Origin: Zantedeschia hybrid cultivar | Lineage: Eukaryota; Streptophyta; Magnoliopsida; Alismatales; Araceae | Direction: 5' to 3' | Length of the DNA stretch: 64,000 nucleotides | NCBI GenBank assembly: GCA_030544215.1 | Contig: JARZZO010000006.1 | Coordinates: 45,670,501 to 45,734,500, forward strand | In this document: piece by piece, positions 20,521 to 33,600 of the stretch | How positions within the stretch are numbered: position 1 is the first letter of the stretch | How the letters are laid out: every line of letters starts with the position of its first letter | Position numbers and translations under genes: made by a program | Notes under the pieces: generated by a model | Told to the model about the DNA's origin: nothing | Database searches by the model: none | The model's input: only the letters and a program-made list of their open reading frames with translations

Positions 20521-23244
20521 TGTAAGGACTGAGGTTTCGGGTTCAGTATTCGGGTCGGGTTCGGGCCGGATCCCCTCGTTCGGACCCTGAGGAGGGTCTT
20601 GAGATTTCTGACTGAATGGCGTCACCACTGCTCGACGCCTTTCAAAAGGCGTCAAGTTGCGTGGACGCCATTTAGGTCTGCTGGTTGTTGTGCCACGTGT
20701 GCGCCACGTGGGCGGGTTTCGGGCCGCGAGAGTACGGCCCCTGTCACATCGTCTGAACGGCGTCCAGGTTGGCCGACGCGATTCAGACTGCGACACCTGC
20801 GATGCCAGTGTGCGGCGCCAGAGCGTGTCAGTACAGCCTGTCCTGTCGTCTGAACGGCGTCCGCGGTGGGCGACGCATTTCAGACCGCTGTCAGTACGGC
20901 CGTCCTGTCAGACTGATTGGCGTCTGCCTTGATCGACACATTTTAGCTGGATTCAGATTGACCCCGCGAGCCTCCCCTTCTTTCCCTCATTCTCGCCTTC
21001 ACTCTCTCTCTCCTCGCCCTCTCCGCCCTCTCCGACTCTCTTTTTCCCCTTCCCTTCCTCTTCTTCCTCTTCCAATCACTCTATAGCCTCCTTACCTCTC
21101 ACCTCTACCTCCACCACCTCCTTCGCGGCGTTCCATTCTCCGGACGACGGCCGACGTCCCGGTGGAGTGGCGGCGTCCTCGAGGGTACCGGCGGCGGTCT
21201 GCGGTGCGGCAGGTCGGCGGCACGGAGCTCGGAGGAGTTCAAGAACCGGTAGGGGGACGAACCTTGCATGTGTTGCTCGTGATTTTCCTTGGCGTGGCAT
21301 GATGTGTTTTAGGCTAGATTGAGGATGTTTAGGGGGTGTCCTTGTGGGTATGGCCGTGCTTGTGAACGTGGATTTGTAGCATGCTTGTGGTGGTTGAATT
21401 CCTCTTCCTTCCCCTTCTGTTTTGGGGCTTTTTCGGGGTATTTGGGGTTAAGGGAGAACCCTCGGATCGAACCAGGGAACCAGGTTTCTGGCGCTAAACG
21501 GCGTCGTGCCTGGTCGACGCCTTTCAGAAGGGCGTCAGGGCAGTACGATGCCTTTTAGGGCAGAAACCTCCATGTTCGAGGTTTTACGAGTATGGGTTCT
21601 GGCGCTAAATGACGTCATGGATGGACGATGCCTTTCGGAAGGACGTCGGGCCATCATGACGCCATTTAGGCAGGAAATCACCCCGACTGAGGGTCTGTAA
21701 ATCTGGAATTTCGGTGTGAATGGCGTCTGTGGACCTGGACGTGTTTTAAATAGGCGACTCCCTATGACGACGCGTTTCAAGGAATAATCTAGCTTTAATG
21801 AACCTGTTTGAGGGGCTTGAATGGCGTCGACCTCGGTCGACGTGATTCAAGACAGAACTGTATAATCCTGGTTTTATTATGTGTTTCACTGTGGGACGAT
21901 TTCAAATGCATGCTTTACGATGTACACTGAGACTGAGGACTTCTGCGTGAATGGAATTATATCATGTTATATGTGTGTGTGTGCTTATGCGATTGTGGAT
22001 TGGAATAACTGTGGTTTACGTTGTCACCATGGACCGATGGGGACAGGGTCATGGTGTCTGTGAGGCATTGTGCCGTACCGGTGGGAGGAGTGGTACATGT
22101 TGTGTTTTACCTTAGGCGGAGGGAAGCAGAACCACCTTGAGCCCGTCGGGCCGGAGTAGCTGGTGCGCTATCCGAGGGGTTGCTGCTTGGCCTCAGCGGG
22201 TCGGGGTTTCCCTGTTTGTCGTGGCAGCTTCCGGCGCATTTCTTGCTGTGGAGCTGGTTGTGGTACTGTTGGAGTTGTTTTACCCCTGTAGGCACTGGGC
22301 CTGATGTGACCTTTGATCAAGGTTATGAGTGGTACCCTTAGCCCTTTGGCTTGACGCAGCCCGGGAGGTTAGGGTTGTGGGTAGTTCCTGTAGCTTCGGC
22401 TTGACGGGGGTTCGCCGGTCCCCAGGGCCCTCCTGAAGCGCTGAGGCCTAGCGTGGAGGCAATCCGGACGGTAGGACAGTAGTCTAGACTGCTTGTGTGC
22501 ACACGTAGCTGGCAGTGGCGGTACACTGGTTCCAGCTAGTCCTAGTTTGACTCACTGCCTCACTCTACAGTGTCCCGGAACACTGTAGGGGTGGACAGGC
22601 GTGAGCAGTGGTGGTAGTGTTGGGAGGCGACGTTTGACTTCGGTCGACAGTGTGGTTCAGTCGCTTTGTGGACTTTGGATGTGAGACGTGACTCTGTGTT
22701 GGGTCCTTCGGGTTGCTTAGAATGGTTCTTGCTGCACTGCTTATCGTACGTTTCATATCAGAGTTGGGTGCTACGTTTACTGCTTTACTTAAATTGCCAT
22801 ATATTCCTGTTGTTACACTTGTGGGTGTGTGAGTGGGAGGCAGGGGATCAGATGATCCCTACTGAGCCCATTTCTGGTGTGGCTCACTCCCTGCGGTTTC
22901 AGGTGTGGACCTCGTGGCGAGCGGAAGCGTGGTATCTTCTTGGTGTGCGGACCAGCAGCTGTCTTAGTTCCGGGGTATGCCCCCGATGTTGTTGTACTTT
23001 CCTTCTGCCTGTACTTATTTAATTTGTTGGACATGTAATTATTGTTGGACTATATACGCACATTGTTATTTTTCCTTCCTGCGCACTTGCTTACCTTTGT
23101 AATCCGTGTGATTGTTATATTTAGCCTTGTTTAGTACTTACTCCTCCAGATGTGTTGTGTGAGATCCGGGTGTGAACCCGCAGTTAATGGGCCGACATCC
23201 ATTTAGTGACCGGGTCTCCGGTCATAGGATGGCGGGTCGTTACA
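20521..23244 (+). mobile_element. Second solo Tekay-like LTR, with TSD
   Basis: This 2,724-bp LTR starts TGTAAGGACTGAGG and ends GGGTCGTTACA. It is flanked by the perfect duplication CGCAG (20516-20520 and 23245-23249). It closely resembles the LTR at 909-3641 and carries the same twelve 12-10-12 dyads (20616-20950 and 21495-21852). Its host is a family C Copia LTR, whose sequence continues exactly after the duplication. Confidence 0.93.
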
Positions 23245-23353
23245 CGCAGCATCGCCTTGATGGAAGCAGATTCCGAATCGGATCAGTGGGCATCGGGCAG
23301 GATTTTGTTTATTGCTTCTACAGTGTTCTTCCTGTCCCGTCCGGATCCCAACA
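23245..23353 (+). mobile_element. Copia family C LTR fragment, part 2
   Basis: This is the end of the C LTR interrupted at 20520. It contains GATGGAAGCAGATTCCG and ends GGATCCCAACA. Tat coding sequence begins at 23354, so the Copia had inserted in a Tat element. Confidence 0.85.
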
Positions 23354-24235
23354 TTACCACCAACCCATGCCACCCACTAAACCCTTTATACGTATTGCAC
23401 AATCATCCCTTGCACCACCACTTTTGCCATCAAAACCCCTCATTAACCCGGCAGTAGTCAAGACATCACCCACACCCTCTGTTGTTGAGCTCCGGAGCGG
23501 CATGATTTTTAATAAAGTATTCCCACAGTCTGTTGTTTAGGAGGGTCCGTCACGAGCAGTCAATGAAGTGCATAACGCGGAGAGTACTCCAGGCACTCAG
23601 TATGATTTGTTGAAAGATTTGGACAAGACACCGGCACGTATCTCCATACTCGAGCTGATTAAAAGATCCAAAACTCTCCAAGAAGCTCTGATGGAGTACA
23701 TAGAAAGGGTCATGGTCAACGAAGACGTGTTGGTAGAGAAAATCACTACCTTGTTAGTGCCACGAGGCGAGCAGACATCTGTTACATTCCATTCATCTGA
23801 GCTGGCACCCCTGGCAGCGCGGGGTAAGACCCTAAGGATCACTGTTAATATCTATAAGAGAGTTGTGCATGCCTGTTTAGTGGACACTGGAGCCTCTATC
23901 AATGTCTTACCCTTGAGAACCCTCGAGCTGTGTGGAATACCAAGGGAAAAATGGCTACCCTCACCTATCTCAGTCACTGCCTACGACAATTTAACGCGTT
24001 CACCATTAGGCATGCTTTATTTGAAAGTTGAACTGGGCCCAGTCTGCCATCTGGAAGTTGAGTTTCACATTCTGGAAATTGATCCTTCATTGAAGGGTAT
24101 ACTCGGCTGTCCTTACATCAAGCTCCTTGAGGCTATTTCATCTACAAACCATCAATGCCTCAAGTTTCCTTACAAAGGATGGATCATCAAAGTCACTAGC
24201 ATCTCATTCCTTGACTATAGTATCTATGTACAAGG
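23354..24235 (+). pseudogene. Tat-lineage Gypsy gag-pol: protease region
   Basis: The frame opens inside the polyprotein (YHQPMPPTKPF...), has one stop at 23538-23540, then runs open through 23568-24235. A leucine-rich segment (LELIKRSKTLQEALMEYIER) precedes the retropepsin motif LVDTGASINVLP (active-site DTG intact). A later GILGCPYIKLLEAI segment corresponds to the protease C-terminal ILG motif. It is cut at 24235 by a Copia LTR. RT, which should follow, is nowhere in the window; RNase H and integrase of a Tat element appear at 45874 in the same orientation. Confidence 0.85.
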
Positions 24236-24437
24236 TGTTAGTATTAGATGGTCTCAAAGCTAATCCGATACTGTGTACTGATTCAGATTATTAATAAATG
24301 GCAATAATTCATTGTGTGTAATTAATTCGATCTATGTTTGTCGTATCACGATGAAGTCCATGAACATGTGCAATAGTCTTCGGATTATGATGAGATCATA
24401 ATTACGGGACGGAAGACTTAAAAACATATGATCTTAA
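24236..24437 (+). mobile_element. Copia family A 5' LTR, part 1
   Basis: The LTR starts TGTTAGTATTAGATGGTC at 24236, right after Tat protease codons. It is interrupted at 24438 by a solo family B LTR and resumes at 25988. The net LTR length is about 1.59 kb, the same as the copies at 33675 and 44290. Confidence 0.9.
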
Positions 24438-25987
24438 TGTTAGTTTAGGTGGCCTACAAGCCAATCTAACAATGTAAATCTTGTTCATTATTAATAAAAT
24501 GGCATAATATTCATTATGTGTAAATCGCGTTAATTATCGTTTCATAATGAAGTCCGTGAATATGTTCTATGGTGATCAGATTATGATGAGATCATACTAA
24601 TGAGACTGATCACTTAAACACACATATTCTTAATCGTTCCTAGTCGGAGGATATCCGAGAAGGACATCAGATATCCGGTTAGACTAGTACAGATTACTCC
24701 TGCTCATATGATGAGGGTGACTGGTCTCATAAGTCACTTGTGTGGAGACACTAAGGCGAATCTGTAGATGCTCATTGGAGAATGAGTTCACTGAACTGAT
24801 CCGACTGAATCGCTGGATGGTATTGTACCTCACTGTCAACCAGCTTGATTCTATTGTCGCAGTTGCGTGGATGGTCCTCGGACCTGAGACATCAAGGACA
24901 CCTTGGCGGTGGACTTCTGTACTTTGACCTTGGTCTACGAATCTCTAACCATGGGATTCTAATACGCCAAGGATTGGGTGCAGCGGAATACCGTCGAAGG
25001 GAATTGTATGTCAATAAGGAATCATTCGCTCTCGATACTTAGAGAGAGAATGCTCTAGGAAGGATGCGCGGAAGTCCCTGGCCAGGGCGGACGATAATAT
25101 CGGAAAAGGAGTTTTCCGATATTCATCAGCGGCATCCAATCCAAGTGAGTCGACCGGTTAGGGTTTGACAGCTCGCCATACCCTGAGTTGACTTGAGAGC
25201 ATTGTACGAATGAAGGATTATATCCACGCGGTAACTGTCGACGGAAAGGTTCCAAGAGTGGGTTACTTAACCCCAAATACCTTCTGGGTTCACGCAGTGT
25301 TGCTTGTACCCAACGTGATCGGAGGCCCGGTCGAATTCGATGTGCGACATCAATTCGATTGATTAATTGATTAATAAAGTGTTATTAATTAATTAATAAA
25401 GCCAGTGAGGAGTCACTGGGCTTACTGGGCCATTAACTGGACTGGTACTTGGGCCTAGAGGGTCACACGCGAATGATTCTCAAGGCGATGGATAAATAAG
25501 TGGGTTTTATACAAACCGGGGATTTTTGTGAAAAACCGCGCGGTTAGTATAAAACATAGCGAACGGGCTGAGCAGGCCAAGCTGTTGCTAACCCTAACCG
25601 CCCCTCCTCAGTTTCTATCTTCCTCTGGAGTCCAGGCAGATCCAGATCTGCTCCGCCGCTTCCCCGAATCCCGTTCGACGGGATATCATCTGCGCACTGC
25701 GGCGATCATTGCGGCGACCAGCGGAGGCTTTGCGGGCTGCGAAGAACGACGAACTCGAGGATATCCGTCGCGGGGAGGATCGCGTGGACTTCGCTAGAGG
25801 CCGGACGTTTGCGCCGCTTGCGGTGTCGCACTGACGGAACCGAACGGCTGCGGATTCGAATCCGCACACGGTGAGAACTTCGATAATCCGATTATCGTAT
25901 TTTAGATTTCGAAACGGGAACGGATCGCTGTAAATAATTTTGTTTTCCGCTGCGTGAGCGATCCGGAGAAACCGAGAAAATCCAACA
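24438..25987 (+). mobile_element. Solo Copia family B LTR, with TSD
   Basis: This 1,550-bp LTR reads TGTTAGTTTAGGTGGCC...GAAAATCCAACA. It is flanked by the perfect duplication CTTAA (24433-24437 and 25988-25992). It lies inside the first family A LTR and matches the B LTRs at 9812 and 17630. Confidence 0.93.
25504..25555 (+). promoter_or_regulatory. TATA box in the arm of a long inverted repeat, solo LTR B
   Basis: GTTTTATAC (25504-25512) pairs with GTATAAAAC (25547-25555), around ATTTTT-GTG-AAAAAC. The TATAAAA box occupies the right arm. Confidence 0.65.
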
Positions 25988-27377
25988 CTTAATTGTTCCT
26001 AGTCATAGGATGTTTGAGATAGGACATCGAACATCCGTATAGACTAGTATAGGTTACTTCAGCTCATATGATGAGGGTGACTGATCCTATAAGTCACTTG
26101 TGTGGAGACACTATGCTGGACCTGTTGGTGCTCATTGGTGAATGAGTTCACTGAACTGATCCGACTATGAATCGCTGGATGGTAAACACCTCACTGTTAA
26201 CCAGCTCGATTCTTTTGTCACGGTTGCGTGGATGATCCTTGGACCTGAGATGCCAAAGATATCTTGTTGGTAGGTTTCTGAACTTTGACCTTGACTAACG
26301 AATCCCTAACCATGGGTTATCAATAAGTCAAGCGATCAGGTTCAGGGAAATGCCCTCGAAGGTAATTGTGTGTTCAATACGGGATCATCCACTCTCGGTA
26401 GTTTGAGAGAGAATGTTCCGGGAAAGACGCACTTAAAGTCCCCAGCCAGGGCAGACTCTTTGTTCGATAAGGAGTTATTGAATTCAGATTAGCACTATCT
26501 GATTCAAGTGAATCGACCGAATAGGGTTTAACAGTAAACCATACCCTAGGTCGATTCGAGAACATTGCACGGATGAAGGATTATATCCGCACGCTAACCG
26601 ATGACAGAAAGGTTCCAATAGTGGGTTGCGATAACCCCAGTGCCATCCAGGATCACGCGATGTTGCTTGGCATCCAACGTGATCGGAAGTTCGTCCGAAT
26701 TTATTGTGGGACATTAAATTCGGCTGATTAATTGAATATGAGGATATTAATTAATTCAGTGGGTCAGTAAAGGGTTACTGGACTTAATAAGCCATTAACT
26801 GGACTGGTATTTGGGCCTAGAGGGTCACACGCAAAAGGTTTTCAAGTCGATGGATAATCTGACAGGATTTTGGATAAGTCTGGATTTTTATGAAAAATCG
26901 CAAACAGACTTATTATAAAAGAACGGATACTACGTCGGGGGCCAACAACCCTAACCTAGCCATCGTTCTTTCTCTCTCTCTCTCCTCTCTTCTGGGCGTG
27001 CGACACAAGGCGGCCATCTGGAGGCTCCGCTTCTACGACCGACTGCTCCACCTTCCGTTCGACGGGAGATTCTGAATCCGCATGTTGCGGTGGATTACGC
27101 GTAGCCAGACGGGATCTGTGAACACCGCATCGAGCGAGGAAGCGAGGACGATCCATCGCGAGGAGAATCGCGTGGATACCGCTAGAGGTCGGGCATCTGC
27201 GCGACTTGCGAAATCGCTCCGACGGAACCGGAAAACGAACGCGGATTCGAGTCTGTGCAGGGTAAATATGATTTACTCCGGTTTTAATTTTGTTAATCGA
27301 AATGGGACGGATCCGATCCTGAAATTATTTTTATTCCGCTGTGTTTTCGGTCGGATCCCGACACAGCGATCCCAACA
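25988..27377 (+). mobile_element. Copia family A 5' LTR, part 2
   Basis: This is the remainder of the 5' LTR after the nested solo LTR. It ends GCGATCCCAACA at 27377, directly before the primer binding site. Its TATTATAAAAG box (around 26910) lies next to the arms TAAGTCT (26875-26881) and AGACTTA (26906-26912), which enclose GATTTTT-ATG-AAAAATC. Confidence 0.9.
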
Positions 27378-27378
27378 G

Positions 27379-27391
27379 TGGTATCAGAGCC
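27379..27391 (+). other. Primer binding site (initiator tRNA-Met)
   Basis: TGGTATCAGAGCC begins two bases after the LTR end and is the standard complement of the initiator tRNA-Met 3' end used by plant Copia elements. It is not a tRNA gene. Confidence 0.9.
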
Positions 27392-29238
27392 AGGTTCCAT
27401 TGTGTTTTCCCCGTTTCAGTCTCCAAATTAATACCTTTATAATTGATTCCATGCATAGTTTAGATTTTAATTACATGTGTTGTGATGATGTGATGATCAC
27501 AGTAAATTTACTGTAAATTGTTGTAATTAAAATCGGAATTTATTGGGGTTAAATCGTGTTCTTCGTTTGACGAAGAACGCACAGCGACAACATGTTCATG
27601 GGCACCCCAAACGTTGGGTATGGCTTGCCGGGGCATGGGCTTCTTCCCATGGCGTTGTCGGTGGTCAAGGTGAACCGTAGCCGGCGACGGAGAGGACGGC
27701 CGTGCTCCCTCCTTCTTCCTATTTTGTTTGAAAAAGGGGGCCGAGGGGATCGGACTGCAACGACATGCATGTTTGGGGGGGGGGGGGGGGGGGGGGTTCT
27801 CCGGCTTCCTTGGGAGGCTCCGGTGCCGTCGCCGGCGTCCTTGGGCGACGGCCAGGGGTTGACGGTGCCGGGCCCCGCCGGCCGACACCTGTGGAGCAGG
27901 TGGTCGGCGGCGGGGGGGCCCCCTCCCGCGCCCTGCGCAGCTAGGGTTTCCTAGCTGCGTCGGGCGGGTGGGAGGGGAGGATCCGGCCCCGCCTGGGCCT
28001 GGATACGACCCAGGTCTGGGCCCGACACAGGTCAAACCCGCCCCCTCAGGGGCGGTCTGAGCCCGGTCTAGGCGCCGGCTTGGGCCGGTCCTGTGCTCGG
28101 ACTAGACCGGTTCTGCAAATTTTTTTTTAACCCGCCCCCCCATTTAAAATCCAATTTAATCCATATTAAATTGAAAGTTGGCCAATAAATTACAGAATTT
28201 TTATGAAAAAATTAAAATCAGATTTTACACTGTATTTAGGCCAATAAATGATTATTTAATATGGGGATTTGTTATTAACAAATGTTGTTAATTAGCTCTT
28301 AATCGAATTGTTAGATTAACGAGGCATTAAAGTGAATTAATTTAATTGTTAAATTAAGTTTTTAATGTCTGAAAAATTATGCATGTATGAAATATTATAA
28401 ATAAAGTCTATTTGGAGTTTATGCACATTTGATGTGTAGTGATTGGTTATTGAAAATTTGATTGGTTTGCTTGTTTAAATAATGATTTAGATTACCATGC
28501 TTAATATTAATGAAATATTTTTTGAAAATTCTAAATTTTCCAAAAAAATTTGTTTGGCCCTTGGTTTTATGAAACCAAAATTATTAGTTATTTTCGAAAA
28601 TTTTAATTAGCCATTTGATGTGCTATTTCATGTGTGGATTGTTTAATTAAAACACATGGTGGTCATGGACGAGCATTTGTTGTGGATATAGAATGTGATT
28701 GTGTGGTTTGTTATTTATTAATAAATAGAGGTCTGTGAACCTCTCCCTCTCATATTCCAATGTATTTCTACCTCCCTCCTTGATGTAATCGCCATAAGGC
28801 TTCCTTTTTCTATAAATTATCTTGTAATTGCGAAGTATGAAGTAATTTGATCGAGGTGGCTGCGCGCGGAGCGAGGATGATCAACAACTGCAATCAAATG
28901 AAGATGAAGGAGTTTATCAAATCTATGAGTTTGCAGACTCTTGATATAAACTGTTATGTTGTGTGTGTGTGCGTTTGACTGTCTGGCTCAAGTTAAACCA
29001 CAGTGCCGTCCATGACCATACTAATGACATGTATGTGATGCGTGTGTTTCTATTTTGATTGTGAATCAAATTAGCTAGGTTATTAGTATTATAATATATT
29101 CGATGTATTTAATACTATACCTAGGATGAGACCAAACTAAATAAGTAAAACCTTCATAACAAATTCTAAGCCGGAGCGCAAGTCATTGAGAATGCACCGC
29201 GTGGCTCTCCATCAATATGATTAATAGAACTTTAGTGG

Positions 29239-29556
29239 TGGCAGATACTATGTGTTTACCCGAGGTTTGCCATTGACTGATGAGAGAACTATTGATCATG
29301 ACATTAGATGCCTTTGGATAAGAGTAAATGAACGATATAGTCATCCATGTGTTTACCTGGGAACTATATTTCTACTCTACTTTATCACGTATTGATGGTA
29401 ATGCTTAGACCGGGGATAATGGTCTACTGTGTTTACCCGAGAACATTAATAAACTGGGAGCCGAAATATGATCAGATATTGCAAGGAGTTGCAATTATCA
29501 TGAGATGATTGCTCCGAGATAGCGGTATGATACTACGTGTTTACCCGAGGTCATAC
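29239..29556 (+). repeat. Four leader hairpins, Copia A type (copy 1)
   Basis: The hairpins are at 29239-29272 (GGCA/TGCC), 29334-29369 (ATATAGT/ACTATAT), 29417-29448 (TAATGGTCT/AGAACATTA, one mismatch) and 29525-29556 (GTATGA/TCATAC). All four carry GTGTTTACC in the loop. Confidence 0.75.
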
Positions 29557-29739
29557 TGTGATGCTTAGAGATTCTGATCTCCATTAGGACACAGTCGGCG
29601 TCTCTCGTTCTGTATATCTGAAGGTTATACAGTTCATCGCAAATTAGTGAGAGTAAAACTAGATAATAAAAGACTATATCTTGTTTTAGTTAATCTGAAT
29701 ACCTGCTAATTATCATTTGATTATCTCTTGTAGGCTAGA

Positions 29740-30621
29740 ATGTCGCACCATAACCCGTTGCGAGGCATACTTGATGCCAACCGTTTGACAGGCACCAACT
29801 ACTCAGACTTGCTCAAAAACCTGAAGATTGTCCTCAGGTCTGAGCAGATTGCCTACGTCTTGGATAATGAACCTCCTACTGAACCAGCATTAGATGCCCC
29901 AAAGGAGGAAATGATAGCGTACGAAAAATGGAAGGAAGATTCCACCATAGCCCAATGTTACATGTTAGCCTCTATGAGCAATGAGTTGCAGAGGCAACAT
30001 GAAGAGATGGATGCTAGATCCATCATGCTCCATTTGAAGGAGCTATTTGGTGAGCAGAGCAGAATCGAACGATATGAGATATCGAAGAATCTGTTCAAGG
30101 CTCAGATGGCAGAGGGAACTTTAGTGCAGAATCACGTACTGAAGATGATTGAGTAGGTGGAGAGGCTGGTTGCTCTTGGGATTACACTTCCTAGGGAGAT
30201 GCACACAGACCTCGTGTTATCTTCATTTCCACAGTCATATGCTCAGTTCATCGTTAATTTTAACATGAACAAGATCCATGCCACCTTAGCTGAACTACTG
30301 AACATGTTAAAGACTGCTGAAGGGAACCTTGTGAAGGATAAACCCCAAGTCCTCATGGTTGGTAAGACCAACAGAAAAAAACTTGCAGTCCAAACTTTTC
30401 GAAAGAATAAGAACAAGGTTCAGAGAAAGGCAAAGGTTGTCGAGAAAGACAAAGGTAAAAGTGCTGAGAAAGGTGATTGCTTCTACTGTCACCAAAAGGG
30501 CCACTGGAAGAGGAATTGCAAAGAATACCTCAAGGACAAGGCTCAAGGAACTGTGAAGCAGCAGGACACTTCAGGTGTCTATATGACAGATGTAAACTTG
30601 TCAATAAGAGATTGTACATCA
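29740..30621 (+). pseudogene. gag: Copia A gag (copy 1)
   Basis: Gag begins MSHHNPLRGILDANRLTG at 29740, eight bases after the leader AGGCTAGA. The gag core is present: LKNLKIVLRSEQIAYVL, MLASMSNELQRQHEEMDA, LKELFGEQSRIERYEISK. A TAG at 30154-30156 replaces a tryptophan codon that is TGG in the copy at 37635. The frame then continues as 155 codons with the zinc knuckle CFYCHQKGHWKRNC (30478 on). A TGA at 30622-30624 again replaces the tryptophan before the protease motif. About 295 codons in total, a normal length for this family. Confidence 0.9.
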
Positions 30622-33600
30622 TGAGTATTAGATACTGGATGTGTATCTCATATCTGCAGTTCTGTGCAGGCACTGATAAGAAGACGTAAGCTGAGAACCG
30701 GCGAGGTGGAGCTGAGGCTAGGTAATGGCGCATGAGTTGCGGCGTTTGCTGTGCGGACAGTGAAGCTCAAGCTACCATTCGGAGACATATTTTTATTAGA
30801 TAAATGTTATTATGTACCTAGCGTAATAAGGAACATCATTTCTATTTCATATTTAAATAGAATTGGATACAATTTAAACTTTGGGATCAATAGTTGTTCA
30901 ACTTATTTCGAAAATAAATTAATAACTTCTGCTATTTTGTTCAATGGTTTGTATCTATTAAATGTGTTTCATGATAATTTACACATCGGTTCTTCAATTA
31001 AAAGAAGTAAGTATTAAATGAACAAAGCCTACTTGTGGCATTATAGGCTTGGACACATTGGTGAAAACAGACTCCAAAGGATGCATAAAGATGGATACTC
31101 GGATCCATTTGATTATGAATCATATGCAACCTGTGAGTCATGTTTAATAGGTAAAATGGCTAAGTCTCCATTTAGTGGAACTGGAGAATGAGCCAAAGAC
31201 ATATTAGAACTCATACATTCAGATGTATGTGGTCATATGTCAACCGAAGCCATTCGTGGTTTCTCATACTTCATTACATTCACTGATGATTACTCAAGGT
31301 TTGGATATATATACTTATTGAAGTATAAATCTGAAGCCCTTGAGAAAGTCAGAGAATTTAAGAATGAAGTAGATAAACAAACAGGAAAGAGTATAAAAAC
31401 CATCCGATCTGATCGAGGTGGTGAATACTTGAGTACTGAGTTCATTAAATACTTAAAGAATAATGATATCTTTTCTCAGCTTACACCTCCTTATACACCT
31501 CAAATGAATGGTGTATCAGAAAGGAGAAATCGCACATTAATGGAAATGGTGCGATCCATGATGAGTATGTCCAAATTACCAGTGTCCTTATAGGGATATG
31601 CACTTAGCTCGGCTATGTATATCCTGAACAAGGTACCCAGCAAGTCTGTTGAAACCACTCCATATGAGATATGGAATGGAAGAAAACCAGACCATAAACA
31701 TGTTAAAGTCTGGGGATGTCCTGCTCATGTTAAAAGACATGACGCAGATAAGCTGGAGTCCAGAACTGACAAATTCAGATTTGTGGGATATCCAAAGGAA
31801 ACTTATGGATTTTACTTTTATCATCCTGGCGAACAAAAGGTGTTTGTAGCCAGGAGAGCTGTCTTTCTGGAAGAATATTATATTCTCCAGAAGGACAGTG
31901 GGAGTAAAGTAATTCTGGAAGAAATTACAGACCCACAAACTGGTAATGGTTCATCAAATGAACCGTCAATTTTTGAACCTGTTCAAAAAGATACACAAGA
32001 ACCTCGTAGGTCTGAAAGAGTATCTAAACCACCAGAAAGATATGTGGGACATATTAATTTGGATGGTTCAAGGATACCCTATAATGAGGATGATGATCCT
32101 AAGACTTACCAGGAGGCCATTGAAAGTCCAGAGGTCGGGAAATTACGTGAAGCCATGAATTCTGAAATACAGTCCATGTACATGAACCAAGTTTGAAACT
32201 TGGAAGATTTACCCGATGGTATAGTATCAATCGGCTGCAAATGGATCTTTAAAGGAAAGATCGGTGCGGATAGACGTATTGAGACTTATAAAGCAAAATT
32301 AGTGGCAAAAGGCTATCGTCAAAGACAAGGTGTTGACTATGATGAAACCTTTTCACCCGTTGCTATGATTAAGTCTATCAGAATTCTTCTCGCCATTGCT
32401 GCCTACCATAATTATGAACTCTGGCAGATGGATGTGAAGACTGTCTTCCTCAATGGAAACCTTAAGGAAGAGGTGTATATGATACAACCAGAAGGATTCA
32501 CATCTAAAGAATCTCCAGACATGGTATGCAAGTTGCAGAGGTCCATTTATGGACTAAAGCAAGCTTTCCGAAGCTGGAACATAAGATTTGATGAGGCAAT
32601 CAAATCTTATGACTTCATTAAGAATGAAAATGAGCCCTGTGTATACAAGAAAAACAGTGGGAGCACAATCACATTTCTGATTCTTTATGTTGACGACATC
32701 CTACTCATTGGAATGATGTCATCAGTAAAGATATGGCTGTCAAAGAACTTCTCCATGAAGGATGTGGGAGAAGCATCTTACATATTAGAAATACGGATCT
32801 ATAGAGATAAATCAAAGAAGATGCTAGCTTTAACCCAATGCATGTACATAGAAACCATTGTCAAAAGGTTTGGCATGGAAAATTCCAAGAGAGGTCTCAT
32901 ACCGATGAGACATGGAATTTCACTCTCTAAAGGTCAGTCTCCCAAGACACCTGAAGAGAGGGCTGTGATGGATAAAGTCCCCTATGCTTCTGCCATAGGG
33001 TCCATCATGTATGCCATGCTATGTACCAGACCTGATGTAGCATATGTTCTAAGTGTTACGAGCAGACATCAGGCAGATCCAGGTGATGAACACCGGAAGG
33101 CTGTGAAATGCATCCTTAAGTACTTGATAAGGACTAAGGATCTATTTCTAGTCTATGGAGGAGGAGACTTAAAGCTGCAAGGATACGCTGACTCGAGTTT
33201 TCAGTCTGATCCTGATGACAGCAAGTCAACATCAGGTTTTATTTTCACACTCAACCGGGGAGCAGTGAGCTGGAAAAGTTCCAAGCACGAAACCACTGCT
33301 GATTTGACAACGGAAGCCGAATATATTGCTGCTGCTGAAGCCGTCAAGGAAGCTGTATGGATGAAGAAATTCATCGGCGATCTTGGTGTGGTGGAAAGCA
33401 TATCTGGTCCCATCCCACTGCTCTGTGACAACAATGGGGCGATTGCTCAAGCAAAAGAGCCGATGTCTCATCAGAAGTCGAAGCACATTCTGCAGCGCTT
33501 TCATCTGATCAGAGAGATTATAGCTCGAGGAGATGTCGTGGTGGAAAGAGTTCCTTCAGCCGACAACATAGTAGATCCACTTACAAAGCCTTTGTCTCAA

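Larger units (their letters stand above)
27378..29739 (+). mobile_element. Copia A leader, first internal region
   Basis: This is a 2.4-kb untranslated leader. It contains a GC-rich part with a run of 22 G (27775-27796), an AT-rich part with small palindromes near 28285-28360, and four hairpins ahead of gag (29239-29556). The overlapping ORFs on both strands of the GC-rich part have no recognisable product. Confidence 0.85.

Noticed and set aside
27508..28035. Proline- and arginine-rich ORFs in the GC-rich leader parts (also 16837-17256 and 43515-44024)
   Set aside because: They overlap on both strands, follow base composition, have no recognisable domain, and are not kept open between the copies of the leader.
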